A stretch of DNA of 64,000 bases from Scytonematopsis contorta HA4267-MV1 (lineage in GTDB: Bacteria; Cyanobacteriota; Cyanobacteriia; Cyanobacteriales; Nostocaceae). The stretch spans positions 1 to 64,000 of the forward strand of contig JAHHIC010000081.1 of assembly GCA_019359035.1 (NCBI GenBank), in the 5' to 3' direction. Of this stretch, positions 42,894 to 51,158 are shown piece by piece (the first letter of the stretch is position 1; every line of letters starts with the position of its first letter). A model generated the notes under the pieces. The model was not told the origin of the DNA, did no database searches, and worked only from the letters and a program-made list of their open reading frames with translations. The position numbers and the translations under genes are program-made.

Positions 42894-44082
42894 TGTCCCA
42901 AAGCAAGCTATTCGGATTACTTTCACTAAGAACGTACTGCCCCACATTTGCCAAGGAAGCATCAAAAGCAGGTTGACGTAAATATAACGTCAAATCCCGA
43001 ATAATTCTTTCGATAGGATTCGGGGGTAGCAATCCGCGAGTACCAACAGAACGCTCACACATTTGCATAACATCTATACAAATTTGTTCAATAGCTGTCC
43101 TTGTCATATTCGCATAAGCAACAAGTTGCTCCGCTTGTTCGTGGGCAACATCAGCATATCCACCAAACACAGGTGCATAAGCTGCTACCATATCCGCTGC
43201 TCCTCTTAGCCAGAGATTGCCGCTTTCGATAGCGATTGCCATTTTTCCTAAACGTTCTTTTTGATAGGGGTCGTTTGTATAATTTAGCTTTTGTAAATAT
43301 TCACGAGTTTGGTCAAACAATGCTTCAGCCCCACCTAATTGCACCGCAGCAAAGCGAATTACTCCACCCGATAACCAAGGTTGACGATAATAATCACCTG
43401 GCTTACCGATAAGTGCGATTGGTTCTAACTCAACGCCTGTAAAATCGACTTTGAAGCTAGCAGTTGCCCGCATACCACAAGGTTGCCACCAAGCAGGATT
43501 GCTGACAGTTTTTACTTCGTCCATTGGCACAATACACATTTGCCAACTACCGTCAGGCAAAGCGCCATTAACAAATGGACGGTCAACGTAGCCAGAGCCA
43601 GTACAAAAAGTTTTGGAACCTTCTAATCGATACTTACCATTGGTAAGAGGGATAATCTTTACACCATCCTCGGCTTCAGCATTCCAAACGCCGAAAATTT
43701 TATGGTGAACATTAGCATCCCTTGCGTAAACAGCTACTTGTTCTCTGGTTCCAAAAGTTTGAATCAGTTGCAGAGCATTGACATGTCCCTCATAAATTCG
43801 ACCAACTGCTAAATTGCCATACCCGATTCGCTTCAATAATGTCAGCAATTCACTGGTAACATTAGTATTTATGCTGGCACCCCATCCCCCTAATTCCTGA
43901 TGCAACGGAGCAGCTAGTAAACCAGACTCAGCAATAAGCTTAAATTCACTTTCGGGAAAAGCACCATTAACATCTATTGTATGAGCATTGGTAGCACAAT
44001 AGTCAGCAATAGATTGGGCGTGTGATAGTGCAACACCAGTATTTGACCTATACCATTCCTTAAGAATAGCATCGTCAGACAA
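42886..44082 (-). CDS. acyl-CoA dehydrogenase family flavoprotein
   Basis: 398 residues with the acyl-CoA dehydrogenase architecture: helical N-terminal domain (SEFKLIAESGLLAAPLHQELGG), middle beta domain (YRLEGSKTFCTGSGYVDRPFVNG) and C-terminal helical bundle (AIESGNLWLRGAADMV, LVAYANMTRTAIEQICIDVMQ, RIIRDLTLYLRQPAFD). The usual catalytic Glu of fatty-acyl enzymes is not evident, as in many divergent members, some of which act as hydroxylases or on carrier-bound substrates. First gene of the leftward operon with PIG-L and the NodS-like methyltransferase. Probably acts on a fatty acyl or amine group of the shared product. Confidence 0.88.
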   Translation of the reverse strand: MSDDAILKEWYRSNTGVALSHAQSIADYCATNAHTIDVNGAFPESEFKLIAESGLLAAPLHQELGGWGASINTNVTSELLTLLKRIGYGNLAVGRIYEGHVNALQLIQTFGTREQVAVYARDANVHHKIFGVWNAEAEDGVKIIPLTNGKYRLEGSKTFCTGSGYVDRPFVNGALPDGSWQMCIVPMDEVKTVSNPAWWQPCGMRATASFKVDFTGVELEPIALIGKPGDYYRQPWLSGGVIRFAAVQLGGAEALFDQTREYLQKLNYTNDPYQKERLGKMAIAIESGNLWLRGAADMVAAYAPVFGGYADVAHEQAEQLVAYANMTRTAIEQICIDVMQMCERSVGTRGLLPPNPIERIIRDLTLYLRQPAFDASLANVGQYVLSESNPNSLLWDNE

Positions 44083-44189
44083 ATGAGTAGTGATAGCTGC
44101 CTCCTCAAAAAAATTTATATACAGTTGAAGATAATGAAATTTAATGATTTTACGCCTCTATCTTCAGACTGTTAATTAAACTACCAAAA

Positions 44190-44217
44190 GTGGAGACGTT
44201 ACATGTAACGTCTCTAC
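44190..44217. repeat. dispersed palindrome, GTTACATGTAAC core, overlapping the Rpn stop
   Basis: Same core as 29520-29547, with one change in the left arm (GTGGAGAC). Its right arm GTCTCTAC supplies the TAG stop codon (44214-44216) of the leftward Rpn-type gene. Confidence 0.85.
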
Positions 44218-45062
44218 AGCTGTTCTATCTCCGCTATTGTTAATCCTGTTATTTGGCTGATAGTTTCCACATCCAAAACACCTAGAAGAGAACGAGCTAT
44301 GGCTATCGCTTGTTCCCTACGTCCTTCCTCTCGTCCTTCCTCTCGTCCTTGCTGTTTTGCTTTCAAAATGGCATTGCGGCTATCATGAAGAAACATTTCT
44401 CGTTTTTCTAAAATATCAAGTTCTTCTGGTGTCAGCCTACTTTGTTTTGCGACTTTAAAGGCATGTTGGATTGCTGGGACTTCATCTAAGTTTGGTGGAA
44501 CCGTACTCAGTTTATTTGCCATTTTGAGAAAATACAACCACTTATCAGCGATAGTTTCTAGCTGGTCTAAATCTTTTTCAAATTTAGGTAACTCGACAAA
44601 GACTAATTCGATATCGTCGCTGTAGTCTGTTAAGTCATCTTTTTCCTTGAGACGATAGCGAGAGATGACTTTAGGACTATTTTCAAACATTTCAAAGTCG
44701 GTAATCGTCAAGGCAATAATAGGATTAAGTAAAGTGTAATCATCACCTACAGAAAGTTGAATAGAAAAGGCTTTAGCTGCATTATAAAGAACTCGTTTTT
44801 CAAAGCCTAATACATTTAAAACTTGCATTTCAATAATTACAGTTTTGTTACCTGTAATTAAGGCTTTAACATCCAAATATGAATCTTTAATGCCTTGTAT
44901 TCTAGGTGCTTGGTAGGGGTCAAGAATTTCTAAATCGAGAATAACTTCTTGTTCTTGATATAAAATTGCGTTGAGGAAACTTATCAAAATATCTTTGCTA
45001 TTTTTGGAGCCAAAGATTTTTTTAAAAGCGAAATCGGTTTTAGGATTGATGAAAGTTCTCAT
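44214..45062 (-). CDS. Rpn family recombination-promoting nuclease / PD-(D/E)XK transposase-like protein
   Basis: 282 residues. The start FINPKTDFAFKKIFGSKNSKDILISFLNAIL is the family hallmark; the nuclease core includes DVKALITGNKTVIIEMQ with the acidic and Gln residues expected for the PD-(D/E)XK fold. The C-terminus has a charged REEGREEGRRE repeat and a short motif LLGVLDVETISQITGLTIAEIEQL. Members promote RecA-independent recombination in E. coli and are abundant in cyanobacteria. The gene ends exactly inside a dispersed palindrome, so its original C-terminus may have been altered. Monocistronic. Confidence 0.9.
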   Translation of the reverse strand: MRTFINPKTDFAFKKIFGSKNSKDILISFLNAILYQEQEVILDLEILDPYQAPRIQGIKDSYLDVKALITGNKTVIIEMQVLNVLGFEKRVLYNAAKAFSIQLSVGDDYTLLNPIIALTITDFEMFENSPKVISRYRLKEKDDLTDYSDDIELVFVELPKFEKDLDQLETIADKWLYFLKMANKLSTVPPNLDEVPAIQHAFKVAKQSRLTPEELDILEKREMFLHDSRNAILKAKQQGREEGREEGRREQAIAIARSLLGVLDVETISQITGLTIAEIEQL

Positions 45063-45396
45063 TGTAGGATATGGGAGATGGTAGTTTGATTGTACCAGGT
45101 GGCGCAGAAATTTACTTCATCCCTTCTAAAGTTTGTTGGGTTTCCTTTCATCGTCAACCCAACCTAAAGAATATAAGATAATTTAATGAAAAGAATATTG
45201 ATTTTAGTAAACTTACCATCATTGTTGATAGAGTGAGCGTTTGTATTTTTGTTATTTTTCTTGTTATTTATAAGACAAAGCCTGTTGCCAAAATTTACCA
45301 AATCTGCTGACGAAATCTGTAAATCTGAATTTATCGCAAGTCAAATCGCGATTTCTGAACTAAGCTACAATAAGCTAGTGCTGATTTCCTAATTTT
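45063..45396. other. intergenic region between divergent Rpn and AraC genes
   Basis: 334 bases without a gene. It contains a hairpin GTTGGGTT/AACCCAAC (45135-45163) matching the one after upp, and AT-rich sequence that should hold both promoters. No operator could be recognised with confidence. Confidence 0.5.
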
Positions 45397-46299
45397 ATGA
45401 CAGCTTCTATCTTCTCCACCTACCAAAACTGGCTAGCAAGTTTGGCAAAATCCACCCCAGATTTAATTCTTCTCTCTAGCCGAGAGCTAGCTTGGACGGG
45501 ATTAGATGTGGCTGTATTAAAATACGCAAGTAAAGAAGTGTTCGCTCCTGGTTTTTCCAGCCACCTGATTGTAATTCATCCCAAATCGATTCCGCACTTA
45601 ATCCGCAAAATTGACGGAAAAATTGACTCAGGAGCAATTAAAAGCGGAGAATCTTCTATTATCTCAGCAGGATGCGAAAACGAATGGAATTGGCAAAATC
45701 CAGAACGATGTAGTCCGTTACATCTGGCTTTGGATGATGCTTTTTTAGGTCGGGTTGCATTGGAAGATGGCTACCGCAACTGCGAACGTCTAGAAATTAT
45801 CAATCATTTTACAGTTTTAGACCCTCAAATACAACAAATTGGCTTGGCTTTGAAAGCAGAATTAGAATCAGGTGGTTTGACTGGTCGTCTGTTTGCGGAG
45901 TCTTTAGCAACAGCTTTAGCAATAAGATTATTGAGACAATATTCGACATTTAGTCAACCACTTACACACCCTGAAGGGGGATTATCTAAACATAAGTTGC
46001 AAATTGTCAAAAATTATATTAATGACAATTTGAGCGCAGATTTGAGGCTTATTGATATTTCTGCATTAGTAGGTTTAAGTTCGTCTCATTTAACGCGACT
46101 ATTTCGTCAATCTATGGGTATTCCACCTTACCAATATGTAATACAATGTCGCGTCGAACGTGCCAGACAGATGCTTGTTCGTGGGGATTTAACTATTGGA
46201 GAAATCGCAGGATTAGTTGGTTTTAATGACCAAAGTCACTTTACTTTTCACTTTAAACGTATTATTGGAGTTACACCAAAACGATTTTTACAACAGTAG
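45397..46299 (+). CDS. AraC family transcriptional regulator
   Basis: 300 residues. The C-terminal 100 residues carry two helix-turn-helix motifs typical of AraC/XylS proteins (LRLIDISALVGLSSSHLTRLFRQSMG and LTIGEIAGLVGFNDQSHFTFHFKRIIGVTPKRF). The N-terminal 190 residues are the putative effector domain, without the usual cupin signature. It lies just upstream of, and in the same direction as, a set of four genes including two oxidoreductases and probably controls them. No signal peptide. The GFNDQSHF motif is intact, so DNA binding is expected. Confidence 0.92.
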   Translation: MTASIFSTYQNWLASLAKSTPDLILLSSRELAWTGLDVAVLKYASKEVFAPGFSSHLIVIHPKSIPHLIRKIDGKIDSGAIKSGESSIISAGCENEWNWQNPERCSPLHLALDDAFLGRVALEDGYRNCERLEIINHFTVLDPQIQQIGLALKAELESGGLTGRLFAESLATALAIRLLRQYSTFSQPLTHPEGGLSKHKLQIVKNYINDNLSADLRLIDISALVGLSSSHLTRLFRQSMGIPPYQYVIQCRVERARQMLVRGDLTIGEIAGLVGFNDQSHFTFHFKRIIGVTPKRFLQQ

Positions 46300-46381
46300 C
46301 AGAAATTTCATAAGAATCACAGAAATCTTCAATACAAATAGGCTGAAAACTAATAAAATACTTTAGGTATTTCCAAAAAAA

Positions 46382-46405
46382 AGACTAAACATGTTTAGTC
46401 TCTAC
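46382..46405. repeat. dispersed palindrome, TAAACATGTTTA core
   Basis: AGACTAAACATGTTTAGTCT with the right extension CTAC; the left GTAG is lost. It lies in the leader of the oxidoreductase gene at 46430. Confidence 0.75.
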
Positions 46406-46429
46406 AATGGTTGCAGGAGTAAATGATAG

Positions 46430-47053
46430 ATGAAAGTCAGCATTATAGGCTCTGGTGGGATTGGTGGAACAATTGGAACCTTGTGGGCAAAAGCTGGTCA
46501 TGAAGTTTTTTTTAGTGGTCGAAATCCTGAGAATCTGACAAATTTGGTGAAAGAAGCAGGAAATACGACACAAGCGGGTACAGTAGCACAAGCCGCACAG
46601 TTTTCGGATGTGATTTTCTTGGCAGTTTATTATTGGACGACCGATGATGCGATTGCTGCTGCTGGGTCGCTAGATGGGAAAATAATTATTGATGCGACAA
46701 ACCCTTACATCCGTAACGATGCAGGAGAAATTCAGCGTGTAGCCGGAGCGAGTTCAGCTTTGGAACTAGCTCAAAAGCTTCCACGCTCCCAAATTGTCAA
46801 AGCTTACAATACTTTACCTACTGCTACTTTCGCGAATGAACATCATCGTTCCGAACCCTATGCTTTATTCTATTGTGGTGATGATGGTGACGCAAAAGCT
46901 ACTGTAGCTCAATTGATTGCTGATAGTGGATTTGCTGGTATCGATATAGGTGGATTAAGCAATGTGGTAAATCAGGAACCAGGTGGGAAACTCTACAACA
47001 CTCCTCTGACAGTTGAAGCAGCACATCAGTTATTAACGACTTTAGAAAATTAG
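46430..47053 (+). CDS. NADPH-dependent F420 reductase-like / NAD(P)-binding protein
   Basis: 207 residues beginning with a Rossmann motif MKVSIIGSGGIGGTIGTLWAKAGHEVFFSGRNP. Later phrases VIFLAVYYWTTDDAI, IIIDATNPY and IVKAYNTLP match the F420-dependent NADP oxidoreductase-like family, whose members in organisms without F420 act on other carriers or are redox regulators. RBS GCAGGAG precedes the ATG. First of four tightly spaced rightward genes after the AraC regulator (15 bases to the next). Confidence 0.88.
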   Translation: MKVSIIGSGGIGGTIGTLWAKAGHEVFFSGRNPENLTNLVKEAGNTTQAGTVAQAAQFSDVIFLAVYYWTTDDAIAAAGSLDGKIIIDATNPYIRNDAGEIQRVAGASSALELAQKLPRSQIVKAYNTLPTATFANEHHRSEPYALFYCGDDGDAKATVAQLIADSGFAGIDIGGLSNVVNQEPGGKLYNTPLTVEAAHQLLTTLEN

Positions 47054-47067
47054 GGAACGTATATCCA

Positions 47068-47526
47068 ATGTTGGATTACAGATTAGAACATCTTTTTTCT
47101 TATCATCTCAAACTCAATCCCCCAGAAATTATTGGTCCTGTTCCTGATGGAATTCGTGCCAATGTTTATACATCTGAGGGGACAGTCACAGGCGAAAAAT
47201 TACAGGGGAAATTACGTCCGGTAGGTGGTGATTGGGTTACAGTGCGTCCTGATGGTGTTGCCATTACTGATGTTCGCGGCACAATCGAAACTGATAATGG
47301 CGCTCTCATTTATATTACCTATACCGGAGTGATGGATTTAGGGGAGGATGGCTATAGTAAATTCTTGCAGAAACAATTACCTGCTAGTGCCAAAATTCAC
47401 AATACACCACGTTTGCAAACGGCTCATCCTGAGTATCGATGGTTAAATCGATTGCAGTGCATCAGTATAGCGGAACTGGATTTTACTAAATTTGAAGCCG
47501 ATTTTGATGTTTATGGATTGCGTTGA
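47068..47526 (+). CDS. DUF3237 family protein
   Basis: 152 residues, recognised as DUF3237 from the pattern DYRLEHLFSYHLKLNPPEIIGPVPDGIR, then LRPVGGDWVTVRPDGVAITDVRGTIETDNGALIYITYTG. This is a small beta-barrel family with no assigned activity, often next to oxidoreductases. It sits between a Rossmann oxidoreductase and a quinone reductase-like gene and is likely co-transcribed with both. No signal peptide. Confidence 0.85.
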   Translation: MLDYRLEHLFSYHLKLNPPEIIGPVPDGIRANVYTSEGTVTGEKLQGKLRPVGGDWVTVRPDGVAITDVRGTIETDNGALIYITYTGVMDLGEDGYSKFLQKQLPASAKIHNTPRLQTAHPEYRWLNRLQCISIAELDFTKFEADFDVYGLR

Positions 47527-47569
47527 AATTGAGCCGTAAAAGCATTTATTGATAAGGAATTTCACAACT

Positions 47570-48535
47570 ATGAGAGCCATTCAAGTGCATGAATTTGGGG
47601 GAACAGAAGTTCTAAAAGTTGAAGAACTTCCTAATCCCATCCCAGGAGCAGGACAAGTATTAATTCGTGTTCATGCTGCCGGAGTTAGTCCCCTTGATAC
47701 CTACGTTCGGGAACAAAGTCATGGCGCTCCAACTCCGAATCTACCTTATATACCAGGGTTTGAAGCCGCTGGAGAAATTGCAGCATTGGGTGAAGGTGTA
47801 AGTAAATTTAGTGTGGGTGACCGTGTTTATGTGAACACATTTTTAGGTGCTTATTCAGAATTAATAGTCTATGACGCAAATAGTGTCTATCCCTTACCTG
47901 ATTCTATTTCCTTTTCCCAAGGAACAGCTGCGGTTAACTCTTATCCCACAGCACTTTACGCTCTAAATAATTTAGCTCATGCGAAAGCTGGGGAAATCGT
48001 TTTTGTACATGGAGCTAGTGGTGCAGTGGGTACTGCTGCGGTACAAATTGCCAAAGCTACAGGTATGACAGTATTTGGAACAGCAGGAAGCGAACGTGGT
48101 TTACAACTTATACAGCAAGAAGGCGCACATTACGCACTCAACCATCGTTCATCGGATTACCTTCAGCAAGCAATGGAACTAACGAACGGCAAAGGTTTCG
48201 ATGTGATTCTAGAAATGAATGCAACTAAAAAACTTGCCGATGATGTAAATCTGATTGGTGAATTTGGTCGGATTATTGTTATTGGTGGTACAGATGGAGC
48301 CGTCACATTTGACCCGACACCAATTCTTTGGAAAGGAGCCAGTATTATTGGTTTATATATAGGGTTAGCAAAACCGGAAGAAGTAACCCAAATTCATGAA
48401 CAAATTTACACAGGGTTGCAAAATAAAACATTGCGACCAGCCGTTGCACAAGAATTTGCATTAGCTGATGTTGCAAAATCACATGAAGCAGTCAGACAAG
48501 CAAGTAGTTCTGGAAAAATTGTGTTGACTTTTTAG
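47570..48535 (+). CDS. NADPH:quinone reductase / zinc-type alcohol dehydrogenase-like oxidoreductase
   Basis: 321 residues from the ATG at 47570 (MRAIQVHEFGGTEVLKVEELP); AAGGA lies ten bases upstream, and a TTG seven codons earlier is less likely. It has the GroES-like N-terminal domain (GQVLIRVHAAGVSPLDTYVR, PYIPGFEAAGEI) and NADPH-binding VFVHGASGAVGTAAVQIAKA. The catalytic zinc ligands of alcohol dehydrogenases are missing, so it is a quinone reductase/enoyl reductase type. Third gene of the AraC-linked cluster. Confidence 0.92.
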   Translation: MRAIQVHEFGGTEVLKVEELPNPIPGAGQVLIRVHAAGVSPLDTYVREQSHGAPTPNLPYIPGFEAAGEIAALGEGVSKFSVGDRVYVNTFLGAYSELIVYDANSVYPLPDSISFSQGTAAVNSYPTALYALNNLAHAKAGEIVFVHGASGAVGTAAVQIAKATGMTVFGTAGSERGLQLIQQEGAHYALNHRSSDYLQQAMELTNGKGFDVILEMNATKKLADDVNLIGEFGRIIVIGGTDGAVTFDPTPILWKGASIIGLYIGLAKPEEVTQIHEQIYTGLQNKTLRPAVAQEFALADVAKSHEAVRQASSSGKIVLTF

Positions 48536-48590
48536 CGGTGCTGGATATTTTTTCAAAATCAACAATAAACTCGAAAGATAGGAGTCGAAC

Positions 48591-48986
48591 ATGGAACTAC
48601 GTCAAAAAGTTCAAGAACTGCTAGATTTTCTTCAAACTAATCCCCAACCAGAACAAGTCTACGAAAGATTTTATGACGAAAATGTTATCGTTCAGGAAAA
48701 TTTACAGCAACCAAGAGTTGGAAGAAGCCTGAGTATCCAACGACAACAGCAGATGAATGCGAATGTGAAGGAAGTACATGAGTTTAAACTGGGTGCAGTA
48801 TTAGTAGATGGGGAGCGTTCCGTAATTGAAGCGCATATCGACTTGACAACCCTGGATGGACATCACATTAGGATTGAAGAATTAGCGATGCAAACTTGGA
48901 AGGATGGACGCATTATTCAAGAAAGATTTTTTTATGACCCCGCTAATATCCAAGGTGTAGCTAAAGAAATTAACGCGATTCATTAA
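48591..48986 (+). CDS. SnoaL-like / NTF2-fold protein
   Basis: 131 residues with the pattern of a small cone-shaped NTF2-like fold: FYDENVIVQENLQQPRVGRS, EVHEFKLGAVLVDGERSVIEAHI, IRIEELAMQTWKDGRIIQERFFYD. Such domains include polyketide cyclases, isomerases and simple ligand-binding proteins, so the reaction is not assigned. AGGAG precedes the ATG by six bases. Last gene of the AraC-linked group, 55 bases after the quinone reductase-like gene. Confidence 0.82.
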   Translation: MELRQKVQELLDFLQTNPQPEQVYERFYDENVIVQENLQQPRVGRSLSIQRQQQMNANVKEVHEFKLGAVLVDGERSVIEAHIDLTTLDGHHIRIEELAMQTWKDGRIIQERFFYDPANIQGVAKEINAIH

Positions 48987-49022
48987 TTAAGTTTGTAGTT
49001 ACGCTAAGAAAAGCTCCCGATA

Positions 49023-49150
49023 CCCCTGAACTAAAGTATCCGTAAGCGCTACGCTCCACTTCGTGAACACGTAGTGTGTCCTATATGGACATAGCGGACG
49101 CTGGCGCGAACGGTCTGAAAGCTAAAACCCGTTTACAACGGGTTTTAATT
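49023..49150. repeat. interrupted copy of the nested palindromic element, carrying an inserted GC-rich repeat
   Basis: The start CCCCTGAAC matches the 9289 element, but 76 bases (49032-49107, including GTAAGCGCTACGCTCC and CTATATGGACATAGCGGACG) are inserted. GAAC occurs on both sides (49028-49031 and 49108-49111) as a possible four-base target duplication. The inner hairpin AAAACCCGTT/AACGGGTTTT follows. Confidence 0.6.
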
Positions 49151-49308
49151 TTGGTTATAGTTAGGTTAGCTTTAGCGTTTCTTTAGCTTTTAGCTCTCAC
49201 TTAGGGTATTAAGATTAAGGGTTTTTCTTAGTGCCATTCCATATATAATAGTTAAGTAGTAAGTTCTATCACTAACGAGAATGCTAACTTATAAAGCAAT
49301 TACCTTCT

Positions 49309-50097
49309 TCAATCTAAAGGTGGTGGATTACGACGAATTTCACTAGGTGACAATGTAGTCATATTAAAAGCTTGCCACTTGGTTGCAACATACTTAAATT
49401 TACCCATCCCGATTTCGCCATTAGTCTTAAAATTATCCCACTGTGCTTTTGAATCTAGCCAGTAATCACCACCCATATTAAGCAAGTAGCGAGCTCGTCT
49501 ACGGTCATCAAGTTTTTTTGGATTATCTATTATCAGTCGCGCTTGAACTGTAGTAAATATACCCCCTACATCACTAGGATTAATTGTGGCTCTACCATTT
49601 TTCGGCCAAAAGTGAAAGTTATATCCATTACCTGCTTTCACCGAAATACTACCATCTTTTTCGTGGCGAATATCTGCGGGTTTATTACCGTTTGCAACAA
49701 AATCTTCGCGAAATGCAGCCCCTTCGACCTTTGTTGAATTTTGAATGAGACGCCACTTTTTATCTCGCTTACTAAACATGTATGCTTTTATATTCCTAAT
49801 TTGAACGCGAGTATTAGTAGCTCGATTTCCTTGCTCAGGTACATATACTTGTCCCCAAGCCATTATTGCTTTATTATTTTTGGGATTGTTGCCCATATGG
49901 ATACGCGGTCCTTTTACCCAAGGGAAGTGTTTGGGGACACCATGCGGTATCGCTTCATGTGGGGGCTTCATATCGCTAATAACAGTTGCTTTTGTATTAA
50001 TTTTCTGTGGGGTCTGGGCGTTAATTTGTATACTAAAATTGCTACCTAGTAAAAAAGTACTTAGGAAAATAATTTGTGGTAATTTTTGAGCTTGCAT
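49309..50097 (-). CDS. secreted protein of unknown function
   Basis: 262 residues with a signal peptide (MQAQKLPQIIFLSTFLLGSNF...INAQ). The mature part is basic, rich in Trp, Arg, Asn and Lys and probably beta-rich (IMAWGQVYVPEQGNRATNTRVQIRNIKAYMF, YNFHFWPKNGRATI, VQARLIIDNPKKLDDRRRARYLLNMGGDYWLD). The pattern of Trp residues and repeated polar beta strands suggests a carbohydrate-binding or lectin-like jelly roll, but I do not recognise the family. Monocistronic; no operon partner. Confidence 0.7.
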   Translation of the reverse strand: MQAQKLPQIIFLSTFLLGSNFSIQINAQTPQKINTKATVISDMKPPHEAIPHGVPKHFPWVKGPRIHMGNNPKNNKAIMAWGQVYVPEQGNRATNTRVQIRNIKAYMFSKRDKKWRLIQNSTKVEGAAFREDFVANGNKPADIRHEKDGSISVKAGNGYNFHFWPKNGRATINPSDVGGIFTTVQARLIIDNPKKLDDRRRARYLLNMGGDYWLDSKAQWDNFKTNGEIGMGKFKYVATKWQAFNMTTLSPSEIRRNPPPLD

Positions 50098-50420
50098 ATC
50101 ACTTGTTTATATTTATTCGCCACAACATTTAGTATAGCCACTGCACAAGTAAGGGAGAGCTTGGAACTGCTTGGTTTTCAGACATCATAAATCGCGTTTA
50201 TGCCTATTCATACCATCGACTCTTTCGATGTCAACTTATATTGACTAAATGTAAAGATATATTTATACTTGTTTACATAAGAAAATAAATAAGCAAATCA
50301 ACCAGGGCGTGAGTCATGCTTAACTCGAAAATGCATAAATTGATTTCATGCCTCCTATAGGAAATATAGAAAGGTTGTTAAAGCTAAAAAATCCAACTTG
50401 AATGTTAAGGAGATAAGTCC
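50098..50420. other. intergenic region upstream of the small membrane protein
   Basis: 323 bases with no gene of useful length. It should hold the promoters of the divergent secreted protein and the 43-residue protein. An AT-rich stretch near 50250-50290 lies upstream of the latter. Confidence 0.5.
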
Positions 50421-50552
50421 ATGTTTTCCACCGTTACTTTTGAAACCGCAACTCAGTTTTTAGGTGTAACATATTTAGCTTCGGCAATTGTCGTTGCCTT
50501 AGTATCTAAAGTTTGTTTGGAAATAATTGGCACAATCGAAGCAGAGAACTAA
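50421..50552 (+). CDS. 43-residue single-span membrane protein
   Basis: A strong AAGGAG (50407-50412) lies eight bases before the ATG. The protein MFSTVTFETATQFLGVTY then a hydrophobic stretch (LASAIVVALVSKVCLEIIG) and an acidic end TIEAEN form one membrane helix with the C-terminus charged. Very small membrane proteins of this kind are often accessory subunits of photosynthetic or respiratory complexes, but no specific match comes to mind. A long leader and a following hairpin suggest a real transcript. Confidence 0.6.
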   Translation: MFSTVTFETATQFLGVTYLASAIVVALVSKVCLEIIGTIEAEN

Positions 50553-50597
50553 GTTATAAAATTTAAGAAATCATGAAAGACTAATGAGAAGGCTTCT

Positions 50598-50627
50598 AAG
50601 GTTTAATAATTATTTTATAGAAACCTT
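50598..50627 (+). terminator. weak hairpin after the small membrane protein
   Basis: AAGGTTT (50598-50604) pairs with AAACCTT (50621-50627); an alternative AGAAGG/CCTTCT pairing (50587-50592 and 50624-50629) is possible. No long T-run. It may terminate either convergent gene. Confidence 0.4.
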
Positions 50628-50642
50628 CTGAGAAAAATATGT

Positions 50643-51158
50643 TTATTCCCTTGCAATTACTATGTCAGTAGACTTAATAACTGCATAAGCATCTTCACCT
50701 ACAGCAAGTTCAAGTTCTTCTACAGAAATTTTTGTAATTACCGATGTTAATTTTACTCGGTGGACTATTTCTACCGTCACTTCACAATTTACTGCTCCAG
50801 AGACAATTTCTGTGACAACACCTTTAAGAAGATTGCGAGAGCTAACTTTTAGCGCTTTCTTTTGAATATTACTTTCTATTTCAGGCAAAGAACTTTCAAC
50901 ATCTTCCTTGAGTTTTTTATTAGGAGATTTTTTGTTACTTTTCTTTATTGTCGATAGGAAATTTTCCCCATCACTATTTTCTCGTTCTTCTCCTTCTGTG
51001 GTTGATGATGGTAACGAAGAATGCTTTCCCAAAGTACGTACCATTTCCCGCAAAATCTCAGTTTTAGTTCGCTGAGATTGTTGGCAGAATTCCTCCAGGA
51101 TTTTCCGCTCTTCTTCTGATGTTTGGAATGTGACCCATCCTTGTTCTTTTCTTGGCAT
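50643..51158 (-). CDS. RHH-like N-terminus fused to a molybdate-binding Mop/TOBE domain
   Basis: 171 residues. Residues 5-45 (WVTFQTSEEERKILEEFCQQSQRTKTEILREMVRTLG) fit a ribbon-helix-helix DNA-binding domain. A Ser/Lys/Glu-rich linker follows. The C-terminal 65 residues (VSSRNLLKGVVTEIVSGAVNCEVTVEI, KISVEELELAVGEDAYAVIKSTDIVIA) are a single Mop domain, the molybdate/molybdopterin-binding fold. Classical ModE uses a winged helix with two Mop domains, so an RHH-Mop layout would be a different molybdate-responsive regulator; this role is inference. No mod transporter genes are adjacent. Divergent from a Crp-family gene. Confidence 0.85.
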   Translation of the reverse strand: MPRKEQGWVTFQTSEEERKILEEFCQQSQRTKTEILREMVRTLGKHSSLPSSTTEGEERENSDGENFLSTIKKSNKKSPNKKLKEDVESSLPEIESNIQKKALKVSSRNLLKGVVTEIVSGAVNCEVTVEIVHRVKLTSVITKISVEELELAVGEDAYAVIKSTDIVIARE

